Position numbers and translations under genes: made by a program. A stretch of 6,025 bases of DNA from Acidobacteriota bacterium (lineage in GTDB: Bacteria; Acidobacteriota; Aminicenantia; UBA2199): positions 1-6,025 of the forward strand of contig JAKAGC010000276.1 in assembly GCA_021817755.1 (NCBI GenBank), read 5' to 3'. Under the pieces are notes generated by a model. That model made no database searches. It had not been told where the DNA came from and saw only the letters and a program-made list of their open reading frames with translations. How positions within the stretch are numbered: position 1 is the first letter of the stretch; the number at the start of each line of letters is the position of its first letter. Of the stretch, positions 1-6,025 are shown one piece after another.

Positions 1-62
1 TGGCCTTATTAATTGGCCTCGGATTCTAATAAATAATCATTAATCGGAAACAGGGTCGGTTT

Positions 63-95
63 CGAGTTGCATTCGTCATGAACGGATGCAACTCG
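63..95. repeat. Strong inverted repeat / hairpin upstream of the peptidase gene
   Basis: The arms CGAGTTGCATTCG (63-75) and CGGATGCAACTCG (83-95) pair over 13 positions: 12 Watson-Crick pairs and one G-T pair (73 with 85). The loop is seven bases, TCATGAA. The structure ends 37 bases before the start codon at 133. No T-run follows the right arm on the plus strand, so it is not a classical intrinsic terminator in that direction. Reading the minus strand, the bases after the stem (AAACCGACC) also lack a T-run. It could be an operator, a structured leader if transcription begins further upstream, or an mRNA 3'-end structure for a gene to the left. The role is unassigned; only the pairing itself is seen directly. 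Confidence 0.7.
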
Positions 96-104
96 TGACG
101 TCGG

Positions 105-110
105 TATAAT
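105..110 (+). promoter_or_regulatory. Candidate -10 box (TATAAT) for the peptidase gene
   Basis: A perfect TATAAT lies 22 bases before the start codon at 133, which would place the transcript start near 117 and give a very short leader of about 16 bases. No recognisable TTGACA-like -35 hexamer is found at 16-18 bp spacing (the 17-bp position reads ACGGAT, inside the hairpin), and there is no TG extension. The promoter would therefore be weak, activator-dependent, or a chance match in AT-rich DNA. Confidence 0.35.
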
Positions 111-111
111 C

Positions 112-121
112 GAAACGTTTC
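112..121. promoter_or_regulatory. Perfect 10-bp palindrome GAAACGTTTC, candidate operator
   Basis: GAAACGTTTC is its own reverse complement and sits directly after the TATAAT box, across the expected transcript start and 11 bases before the start codon. A palindrome with a central CpG flanked by A and T triplets resembles the core of operators bound by LacI/GalR-family repressors, for example the AAACGTTT core of PurR sites. No such regulator is encoded in the window, so a repressor role is inference from position and symmetry only. Confidence 0.3.
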
Positions 122-132
122 CGGAACTCTTA

Positions 133-1011
133 ATGCAAATCATATATAAAATCGACGTCATTTTCACCATCATCTACTCAATAATACTTCTTGTTACAGG
201 GGGTATTCTATTTATTTTTTCTGAGAAACCTTTTATATTCCTCATCACTCTTTTGATAGAATTGGTATACCTTGGAATTGTATTTAAAACTCCGTTAAGG
301 AGATATAGGGCCTCTAAAAAAAAGTTTCCGGTTGAATGGAGAGAGTTTGTAATGGAAAATTCGAATTTCTACCGGGTCATAAATGATAATGCAAAACTTC
401 AATTCGAGTTGGATATGCGCCTTTTTCTTACAGATTTTTCGATTCGAAGTGTTCGTCAGGGGGAAGTAGATTTTGCATTAAAACTATTCATTGCTTCTTG
501 TTTTGCAACTATCTTGAATGGAAGACCGTCATGGGAACCTCCGATTAAAGATGGAGTGATTGTCTACCCTGGGGAAACCTTCAATCGTCATTATGAACTG
601 GGGAAAGGAAACCGGGCGGGGCAAGCAACAATTAATAGTCCATTACTGGTTACTGAAGAGAGTCTGATAAAAAGTGCTCAACACAGTGGAGATGGTTTTA
701 ATGTAATCTACCACGAAGTGGCTCATTACTTTGATATGGAAGATGGAATTGCGGAAGGATTACCACTGGCCCGGATGAATAAAGAGAGTATTGAAAAATG
801 GAAATCGGTAATTGGTCGCGAATGGGAAAATGCTTTCAATGGGAATTCCATATTAGGGCCTTATGCGGGTACAAATGAAGCAGAACACTTTGCGGTAGGG
901 GTGGAATTCTTTTTCGAAAAACCGGTTCAATTGTACCGATACCATAAAGAGCTCTATGAAATAATAAGCGAATTCTTTAATCTGGATACCCGAGTTCTAC
1001 TTTCTATCTGA
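133..1011 (+). CDS. Membrane-anchored M90 (MtfA-like) zinc metallopeptidase
   Basis: This is a 292-residue predicted zinc-dependent peptidase. Two hydrophobic segments (about residues 8-29 and 33-51) form an N-terminal membrane hairpin, followed by a basic stretch (RRYRASKKK) that should be cytoplasmic. The rest matches the M90/MtfA fold: DGVIVYPGETF at 140-150, then HEVAH at 194-198 with His194 and His198 as zinc ligands, Glu195 as the catalytic base and a following Asp201. The motif TNEAEHFAV at 247-255 supplies Glu251 as the likely third ligand, with about the same spacing from HExxH as in E. coli MtfA. MtfA itself is a soluble cytosolic aminopeptidase that interacts with the glucose repressor Mlc; the membrane hairpin sets this protein apart, and its substrate is unknown. 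The start is supported by a weak GGAA six bases upstream and by the whole membrane hairpin lying downstream of it. The 3' end overlaps the convergent pseudouridine synthase gene by 15 bp. Family assignment is firm; function in this organism is not. Confidence 0.88.
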   Translation: MQIIYKIDVIFTIIYSIILLVTGGILFIFSEKPFIFLITLLIELVYLGIVFKTPLRRYRASKKKFPVEWREFVMENSNFYRVINDNAKLQFELDMRLFLTDFSIRSVRQGEVDFALKLFIASCFATILNGRPSWEPPIKDGVIVYPGETFNRHYELGKGNRAGQATINSPLLVTEESLIKSAQHSGDGFNVIYHEVAHYFDMEDGIAEGLPLARMNKESIEKWKSVIGREWENAFNGNSILGPYAGTNEAEHFAVGVEFFFEKPVQLYRYHKELYEIISEFFNLDTRVLLSI

Positions 1012-1812
1012 ATTATTTGATTTTGCTCGATGAAATTTGGGGGTGTTTTGGGTTTTTTCGGGTAATATTTTCTCAGGGGAATATCTGCTGGATTTTTTGA
1101 ATTCGGTAATCTCTTCTTCGGCTAATTCCCTCCAATGTCCGGTTGGAAGCTTTTTTAATTGGAGAGAGCCGATCGCGAGACGTTTGAGTTTTTCAACGGG
1201 ATGCCCTATATATTTGAAGATATTTCGGACAACATGTTTTTTCCCTTCCACGATAGTAACACGATACCAGGAGTTTTTCTGAGCTGTTTTACGAAGAAAT
1301 TCGACTTCCATGGGTTTAACACGCCTATCTTCCATGAAGATTCCCTTAGAAACGAGCTCTTTTAATGTCTCATCAGTAAGCATTCCTTTCACTTTAATCA
1401 TATATACCTTGGGTATCTTGTTTCGTGAGGAGATGACAAAATTTGTTAAATCCCCATCGTTAGTAAGAAGAATTAAGCCTTCGGAATGATAATCAAGGCG
1501 TCCAACGGGATAGACGCGTTCCTTAATCCCTGAAATGAAATCTTTTACGGTGGATCTGCCTTCGGGATCGTATAAAGTGGAAACAACTCCATATGGTTTA
1601 TTGAGAATAAAATATGATTTTTTCTCGATTTTAATTTTGATTCGCCTTCCATCTACTTTAATGGAATCGGTGGCAATATCCACTAATAAGTTGGGATCGG
1701 TCACAACTTTGTTATTAACTTGAATGAGGCCGTCGTGGATATTTTGCCGGATATTTCTTCGACTGTCTATTCCGGCGGCTTGCAGTACTTTTTGAATTTT
1801 TTCTTTTGTCAT
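997..1812 (-). CDS. rluB: RsuA/RluB-family rRNA pseudouridine synthase
   Basis: This 271-residue protein should convert a specific uridine in ribosomal RNA to pseudouridine in the cytoplasm. An S4 RNA-binding domain occupies about residues 3-60 (EKIQKVLQAAGIDSRR and later LIQVNNKVV). The catalytic domain begins at FILNKPYGVVST (68-79) and carries the family signature GRLDYHSEGLILLTNDG (104-120), in which Asp107 is the expected nucleophile. The conserved late motif, KKHVVRNIFKYIGHPVEKLKR (191-211), is intact, and a basic, low-complexity tail follows from about 242. Overall length and the DYxSEGL form fit the RluB branch (23S rRNA helix 80 in E. coli) better than RluA or RluD, but RsuA, RluE and RluF share most of these motifs, so target and symbol are tentative. 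It starts 10 bp after the response-regulator stop, with only a weak GAG six bases before the ATG, so it is probably translated from the same mRNA. Its 3' end overlaps the convergent peptidase gene. Confidence 0.9.
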   Translation of the reverse strand: MTKEKIQKVLQAAGIDSRRNIRQNIHDGLIQVNNKVVTDPNLLVDIATDSIKVDGRRIKIKIEKKSYFILNKPYGVVSTLYDPEGRSTVKDFISGIKERVYPVGRLDYHSEGLILLTNDGDLTNFVISSRNKIPKVYMIKVKGMLTDETLKELVSKGIFMEDRRVKPMEVEFLRKTAQKNSWYRVTIVEGKKHVVRNIFKYIGHPVEKLKRLAIGSLQLKKLPTGHWRELAEEEITEFKKSSRYSPEKILPEKTQNTPKFHRAKSNNSDRK

Positions 1813-1822
1813 TGTTATCTCG

Positions 1823-3175
1823 TTATGTTCTTTGTATATTTAATCGTTTCATTAATTCGGAGAGAGTGGTAGCTTTTAATCCGAGTTCGCTGGACGCGAG
1901 TTTCTGAACCCAGTTATGCCGTTCGAGGGCATCAAGAATCAACTCGCGTTTCATTTCATCGATTCGTTCATAAAAGGACCCTTTTTTAAATGCGGGTTTA
2001 GTGGTTCCGAGTATCTCTCCAGGGAGAAGATCTATATGAAGGATATCGCCTCCGGCAAGAATAACGGAACGTACTATTGCATTTTCCAATTCTCGTATAT
2101 TCCCTGGCCAATTGTAATCCATGAGATGTTTCAAAAAACCGGGTTCCATACTTTTTATTTCTTTTTTATTTTCTTCGGCGTACTTTTTCACAAAGTATTC
2201 AGCGAGTAAAGGAATATCCTCTTTGCGTTCTCTAAGGGGGGGTAAATGAATATTGATAATATTTAAGCGGTAATACAAGTCTTCTCGGAACTCATTATTT
2301 TTGACTTTTTCTTTTAAATCGACATTTGTGGCAACGATTATTCGGACATCTACTTTTATGGCTTTATTGCTGCCGAGAGGTTGAATTTCCTTTTCCTGGA
2401 GAACTCGTAAGATTTTCATTTGTGTTTCATTGTCGAGATTGGCGATTTCATCAAGAAAAAGTATTCCGTTATCCGCTTCTTCAAATATACCTTTTTTATC
2501 GCAATAGGCACCAGTGAATGCGCCTTTTTTGTATCCGAATAAGATGCTCTCGAATAGTGTGGGGGGGATATTGCTGGAATTGAAAGAGAAAAAAGGTTTA
2601 TCTTTCCGGTTTGAATTCTGGTAAATGGCTTTTGCAATTAATTCTTTCCCTGTACCACTTTCTCCTGTAATGAGAACGGTTGAATTGGTATTCGCTACAC
2701 TTTCAACAAGAGAAAGAGTTTTCATTAGGGCGGGGCTCTTACCGATGATGTTTTGAAAGGAAAACCGTTCATTCAGAACGCGTTTAAGTTGAAGGTTTTC
2801 TTCTTTAAGACTTCGTTCTTTGACGAGACGGTCGATTTTATGTTTTATCTCGAGGTTATTAAAGGGTTTTTGAAGATAATCTTCTGCACCAAGTTTTATA
2901 GCTTCAATGGCGGACTCGATGGTTCCGAATGCGGTGAGAAATACTGCTTTGATTTCGGGATCATCTTTTTTTAGTTCTTTAAAAATTTCGATTCCTGACG
3001 AACCTGGGATCATCAGGTCCATAATAACAACATCAACTTCGGGGGAGTGATTGCCTTTGGCCTGACTTTTATTTTCGGAGATGATTAACCGGTATTCTGG
3101 CTCTTTGAATATACGTTTAAAGATATCGTGAATAATGGTTTCGTCATCAACGAGGTGAATTGTTTTGGGTTTCAT
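1823..3175 (-). CDS. NtrC-family sigma-54-dependent response regulator
   Basis: This 450-residue cytoplasmic transcription activator is complete. The receiver domain (about 1-120) has the acidic pair Asp10-Asp11, the phosphoacceptor Asp53 in VVIMDLMIPG, Thr81 and Lys103. The AAA+ domain (about 140-372) has Walker A GESGTGKE (171-178), the switch Asn199, the sigma-54 contact loop GAFTGA (218-223), Walker B ILFLDE (238-243), arginine fingers Arg297 and Arg303 in FREDLYYRLN, and the sensor II motif WPGNIREL (356-363). The C-terminal Fis-type helix-turn-helix (about 408-447) ends in LKATTLSELMKRLNI. Every residue needed for phosphorylation, ATP hydrolysis and sigma-54 activation is present, so it should open RNA polymerase-sigma-54 promoters when phosphorylated. 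Its start overlaps the kinase stop as ATGA, and an AAGGAG nine bases upstream confirms the ATG. The partner is very probably the adjacent kinase; its target promoters are unknown. Two seven-base C tracts (coding strand) lie within the AAA+ region. Confidence 0.96.
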   Translation of the reverse strand: MKPKTIHLVDDETIIHDIFKRIFKEPEYRLIISENKSQAKGNHSPEVDVVIMDLMIPGSSGIEIFKELKKDDPEIKAVFLTAFGTIESAIEAIKLGAEDYLQKPFNNLEIKHKIDRLVKERSLKEENLQLKRVLNERFSFQNIIGKSPALMKTLSLVESVANTNSTVLITGESGTGKELIAKAIYQNSNRKDKPFFSFNSSNIPPTLFESILFGYKKGAFTGAYCDKKGIFEEADNGILFLDEIANLDNETQMKILRVLQEKEIQPLGSNKAIKVDVRIIVATNVDLKEKVKNNEFREDLYYRLNIINIHLPPLRERKEDIPLLAEYFVKKYAEENKKEIKSMEPGFLKHLMDYNWPGNIRELENAIVRSVILAGGDILHIDLLPGEILGTTKPAFKKGSFYERIDEMKRELILDALERHNWVQKLASSELGLKATTLSELMKRLNIQRT

Positions 3176-5934
3176 ATTTTGATACTCCTTAAGGGACTCT
3201 CAATAGGAAGTGTAATCATAAAGGTAGTCCCTTTGTTCAACTTACTGTTTACAATAATATCTCCATAATGCTCCTGAACAATGGCATAAGTAATTGAAAG
3301 TCCGAGTCCTGTGCCTTCGCCCATATCTTTAGTGGTGAAAAAAGGATCGAAGATGCGTTTAATATGTTTGGGGTCGATACCCTTTCCATTATCTTTGATA
3401 CGGATAGTCAGATCGGTGTCTGATTCAGTTCCGATAATAGATATTGTACCTCCATCGTCGGCAACAGCATCTGCGGCGTTTATCAGGAGATTGATAAATA
3501 TTTGCTGCAATCGGGAAGAAAAACCGAAAATTTTATTTTGAAAATCGAATTCTTTTTTTAACTGGATATTTTTCTTTTTGAATCGATGTTCCACAAGTGC
3601 AATGGAACCATTTATCAAATGATTTAAATCGAGTTCTGTAGGTACTTCTCCTTTCTGCCGTGAGAAATCAAGGAGAGTTCGTATGATTTTATTTGCACGC
3701 TGAACCTGTTCCTGTATTTTTAATGTGAGATCAATGTTTTCGGGATCTCCGGGATTATCGAGTATAAACTGGCAATAAGAGGAAATTCCTGTAAGAGGGG
3801 TATTGACTTCGTGGGCAATTCCTGCGGAGAGTAACCCGAGTGAAGCCATCTTTTCGGATGTCAATAATTGTGTCTGCATGGCTACTTTTTCTGTGACATC
3901 TTCAAACACAAGGATAGTTCCGATTTCTTTTCCAAAATTGTCTTTAAGTGGTGAGATATGGATATCGAAAATCAATTCTTCCTCTTCGATATCGACTTTG
4001 ACATTATGAATGGAAGAAACGCTATGCTTCTTTTTAAAAATATCTTTCCATAATGAATGATCGAAAATCATGTGAGCTTTTGTTCCCACGGCGGTATCGG
4101 GGGTAATCCGAAACTTTTTACTCATGAATTCGTTCCAGGTTTTGATAATATTGAGGCGAGTCATTACCACGATACCGATATTGATGTTTTTTATGATATT
4201 TTCATTGAATTCTTTTAATAAGCCAATTTCATTAAGCCGGGTTTCCAATTCGGAATAGAGAGAAGCATTTTCTACGGAAAGTGTCAAAGCAGAAGAAATA
4301 TTGAAGAGAATATCCCAGTCTTCCACGGTGAGATAAGTATTGTCTGCTTTGGGACCTAATGCAACGACCCCGATTAATTTTCCTTGAGATTTTAAAGGGA
4401 GAAATTGTAAGAAATTAATTTCTTTAAATAATTTAAAATCTTTGGGATGACGACGTTCAAAATCATCGGTTTTGAAGAAAACGATATTGTCATTCCTGGT
4501 GAGATCATTAATGAACCGGTCAGATAGAACGATCTTACGTTTCCCAGGAAGTGAATAAAAGAGGTTTTTTCGGTGATGGACTATAAAAGAACTTTTTTGA
4601 AGCATGAATCCATTATTGATGGTATTGAGGAAGTTTGATGCAATTAGAGATAAATTGCGTTCATTCCTGAATGATTGGATCAACTCATTCAAAATACGCT
4701 TGAAATCGGCAGCACCTCGAAAAAAAACTTTATCGAAATATTTAAGGACGGTTTCTTCAAGGGGGCGGTACAGAAGGCCGGCAGTTAGAATAACTGCTAC
4801 AGACCAAAAAATACCGAGAATTTTATTTTGTTCCATAGTACTGCCGAGCGAAAAGAATGCGCCGAATATAAAGACAAAGATTGAAGCTGTTGCAATTGTC
4901 TTTTTTATTGCAATTTCGATATCGGAGAATTTCCTATGACTTAGGAAGAAAGTCAAACCGACGGGTAAGAAGATTAAGAAAAATGCGGAGGCATTGCTAA
5001 TGGCGGGTGTGCTTCCTCCACCGGACCATGTAACGGAATTGGAAATGAGCATGGCGGGAAGACCGGTGCATACTCCTATTAATGGTAATAAATAGCGTTT
5101 TTCTTTTCGTTTAATTATGAGCCAGAGGTTGGATATTAGTACAAAAATTATAGCGAGTATAATATAAACATTAAAATAAAGAAAGGAAATATGCCTTGCC
5201 CGATTAAGTGTAGGAATCAGCACTGCCATATCGGGTTTCAGCATTCGGGGTATTATGTAAATCATACTACTTATGAACAATACGACTGGAGGGAAATAAA
5301 TGGCAAAACGGACCATTCGAGCTTTCAGTGTGCGTGCGATTTTTAATTTTATAGGAAAATAAAGCAGAAAATGGAGTAGAAATGCAGGGAAAAATGTATA
5401 ACAAAGGCGATCAAGGCCGAGATAAATAAAATCGGTTACATTGTAGCTGCCGGTGGGAGAGAAAATCAGAAACCCTGAAAAAGATAAACTCATAAGATAA
5501 AAATAGATGGGAGGAGAAAAACCTTCCTTTTTTTTCAGCGTGGTATTTAATATCTGGAGTGTCAATATAATGAAAAGCAATCCGGAAAACACAAGTATAT
5601 AATAGGAGAAAGGAGTATACCGTGCATAAATATCGACTCCTACCAATTTGGCAATGCCTTCTCTTTCAATTTCATAGGCTTGATAAGTACGGTTTTTCAA
5701 GGCCCTGGCAAGATCCATTGTGGTAGTAATGGGATAATTATTTACAGTGAGTAAAATGTCACCTTTTTTTATTGGAGATTGGATGGGGGATTGGCGGCAT
5801 ACGAGTCCTTCAGAAGTGGATTCCCAATGAATGTTATCGGTAGGCACACTCCATTTAAGCTTCTGGAATATATTTGTAAGACACAGCAATACAAAGATCA
5901 AATAGACAAGATGCCAGGGATATTTTTTTATCAT
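3172..5934 (-). CDS. PDZ-like, multi-pass membrane sensor histidine kinase (PDZ-10TM-GAF-PAS-HisKA-HATPase)
   Basis: This 920-residue protein should sense an envelope signal and phosphorylate the downstream regulator. A first membrane span (about 8-22) is followed by an extracytoplasmic PDZ-like domain (about 35-100; core IKKGDILLTVNNYPI at 55-69). Nine more hydrophobic spans follow, at roughly 110-130, 142-160, 175-193, 208-229, 250-275, 281-298, 312-332, 346-365 and 372-389. A motif YFDKVFFRGAADFKRILNEL (399-418) then links to a GAF-like region (about 420-560) and a PAS domain (about 575-685). The kinase core is intact: H-box AGIAHEVNTPL with His708, N-box Asn815/Asn819, G1 DNGKGI (848-853), F-box FDPFFTTK (862-869) and G2 GEGTGLGLS (872-880). 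PDZ plus many spans plus the DxxFFR linker recalls Bacillus ComP and the PEP-CTERM-associated PrsK kinases, but no exosortase gene is seen here. The start has no good Shine-Dalgarno site; it is supported by the MIKKYPWH-type membrane anchor and a possible ATGA overlap with an upstream frame. The ligand is unknown. Confidence 0.95.
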   Translation of the reverse strand: MIKKYPWHLVYLIFVLLCLTNIFQKLKWSVPTDNIHWESTSEGLVCRQSPIQSPIKKGDILLTVNNYPITTTMDLARALKNRTYQAYEIEREGIAKLVGVDIYARYTPFSYYILVFSGLLFIILTLQILNTTLKKKEGFSPPIYFYLMSLSFSGFLIFSPTGSYNVTDFIYLGLDRLCYTFFPAFLLHFLLYFPIKLKIARTLKARMVRFAIYFPPVVLFISSMIYIIPRMLKPDMAVLIPTLNRARHISFLYFNVYIILAIIFVLISNLWLIIKRKEKRYLLPLIGVCTGLPAMLISNSVTWSGGGSTPAISNASAFFLIFLPVGLTFFLSHRKFSDIEIAIKKTIATASIFVFIFGAFFSLGSTMEQNKILGIFWSVAVILTAGLLYRPLEETVLKYFDKVFFRGAADFKRILNELIQSFRNERNLSLIASNFLNTINNGFMLQKSSFIVHHRKNLFYSLPGKRKIVLSDRFINDLTRNDNIVFFKTDDFERRHPKDFKLFKEINFLQFLPLKSQGKLIGVVALGPKADNTYLTVEDWDILFNISSALTLSVENASLYSELETRLNEIGLLKEFNENIIKNINIGIVVMTRLNIIKTWNEFMSKKFRITPDTAVGTKAHMIFDHSLWKDIFKKKHSVSSIHNVKVDIEEEELIFDIHISPLKDNFGKEIGTILVFEDVTEKVAMQTQLLTSEKMASLGLLSAGIAHEVNTPLTGISSYCQFILDNPGDPENIDLTLKIQEQVQRANKIIRTLLDFSRQKGEVPTELDLNHLINGSIALVEHRFKKKNIQLKKEFDFQNKIFGFSSRLQQIFINLLINAADAVADDGGTISIIGTESDTDLTIRIKDNGKGIDPKHIKRIFDPFFTTKDMGEGTGLGLSITYAIVQEHYGDIIVNSKLNKGTTFMITLPIESPLRSIKI
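3185..3190 (-). promoter_or_regulatory. Shine-Dalgarno site of the response regulator
   Basis: On the minus strand AAGGAG lies nine bases before the ATG at 3175, inside the last codons of the kinase gene. It is the only strong Shine-Dalgarno sequence in the window. It fixes the regulator start and shows the gene can be initiated directly as well as by coupling through the ATGA overlap. Confidence 0.75.
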
Positions 5935-6025
5935 AGAAATGTATTGGTATCTGCCAGGCGAAAAGACCAGATAATATGGTCTCGTTTACTTAACTTGGGA
6001 AGTTCACGGCGAAACAGTTTTCGAG
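5931..6025 (-). CDS. Possible 3' end of an upstream operon gene (partial, unidentified)
   Basis: On the minus strand one frame stays open from the window edge for 30 codons (RKLFRRELPKLSKRD and onward, ending ADTNTFL) and stops at a TGA at 5933-5931. That stop overlaps the kinase ATG as ATGA, exactly the junction seen between kinase and regulator. This suggests a further gene upstream in the same operon, translationally coupled to the kinase, and would explain why the kinase lacks a clear ribosome-binding site. Against it, a 30-codon open run is not rare by chance in AT-rich DNA, and the fragment is too short to assign a family. The other two minus-strand frames are interrupted by stops (TGA at 6007-6005 region and TAA at 5992-5990). 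Confidence 0.45.
   Translation of the reverse strand, partial: RKLFRRELPKLSKRDHIIWSFRLADTNTFL
5964..5982. promoter_or_regulatory. Near-palindrome upstream of the kinase, possible operator
   Basis: The arms AGACCA (5964-5969) and TGGTCT (5977-5982) are perfect inverted repeats around a mostly symmetric AT centre (GATAATA), with one mismatched pair. Read on the minus strand the centre contains TATTAT, a possible -10 box, 38 bases before the kinase ATG, but no -35 hexamer is found at usual spacing. If the open frame at 5931-6025 is a real gene, this dyad is internal to coding sequence and may mean nothing. Confidence 0.25.

Noticed and set aside
1..29. Possible C-terminus of a plus-strand gene at the left edge (ALLIGLGF then TAA)
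   Set aside because: Only eight codons are visible in that frame, and a second frame is also open to 41-43. Too short to support a gene, although a hydrophobic tail is suggestive.
58..71. Possible sigma-54 promoter (GG then TTGCA) in front of the peptidase gene
   Set aside because: The TTGCA at 67-71 is a good -12 half, but the nearest GG (58-59) is separated from the GC (69-70) by nine bases instead of ten and the -24 half reads CGGTTT rather than TGGCAC. TTGCA is also part of the hairpin arm.
910..921. Palindrome TTTTTCGAAAAA near the end of the peptidase gene, considered as a terminator for the minus-strand operon
   Set aside because: It encodes the FFFEKP segment of the conserved M90 region, has no GC-rich stem, and its symmetry follows from Phe and Lys/Glu codons.
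1037..1282. Plus-strand open frames inside the pseudouridine synthase gene (also at 1159-1365 and 1535-1723)
   Set aside because: They lie antisense to a conserved enzyme gene with intact motifs, have no family-like sequence, and reflect the codon pattern of the opposite strand.
4604..4939. 111-codon plus-strand open frame antisense to the kinase
   Set aside because: No recognisable domain, no ribosome-binding site of note, and it is fully covered by the kinase membrane and GAF-linker coding sequence.
5528..5535. T8 run (A8 on the coding strand) in the kinase gene as a slippage site
   Set aside because: It encodes a Lys-Lys-Lys loop between membrane spans in an AT-rich gene with many similar A runs, so nothing sets it apart.

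Overview
The window comes from a fairly AT-rich bacterial chromosome whose proteins are rich in Lys, Ile and Phe. The sigma-54-type response regulator and the large multi-pass sensor kinase would suit a diderm bacterium (for example an Acidobacteria/Aminicenantes-like, deltaproteobacterial or similar lineage). No marker gene here fixes the taxon, so this is only an impression. Coding density is very high: genes overlap or abut, and the only clear non-coding stretch is the first 132 bases.

Layout. Bases 1-132 are an intergenic region with a strong 33-base hairpin (63-95), a TATAAT box (105-110) and a perfect 10-bp palindrome GAAACGTTTC (112-121). These lie just upstream of a plus-strand gene (133-1011) for a membrane-anchored M90/MtfA-like zinc metallopeptidase. 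That gene converges on, and overlaps by 15 bp, a minus-strand block reading right to left. The block starts with a possible 3' end of an unidentified gene at the right edge (5931-6025). It continues with a 920-residue membrane sensor histidine kinase carrying an N-terminal PDZ-like domain (3172-5934), then a 450-residue NtrC-type sigma-54-activating response regulator (1823-3175), and ends with an RsuA/RluB-family pseudouridine synthase (997-1812).

How the genes fit together. Kinase and regulator share an ATGA stop/start overlap and are almost certainly a cognate pair. The kinase should sense an envelope or membrane signal through its extracytoplasmic PDZ-like domain and about ten membrane spans, autophosphorylate on His708, and pass phosphate to Asp53 of the regulator, which then activates sigma-54 promoters. 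The regulator and the pseudouridine synthase are separated by only 10 bp, so the RNA-modifying enzyme is probably co-transcribed with the two-component system. The same ATGA arrangement appears at the start of the kinase if the open frame at the right edge is real, so the operon probably continues beyond the window.

No mobile element, CRISPR array, RNA gene or defence system is visible. The most distinctive points are the ComP/PrsK-like kinase architecture, the membrane-anchored form of the MtfA-type peptidase, and the palindrome-rich leader in front of it. I saw no evidence of a wholly new system.
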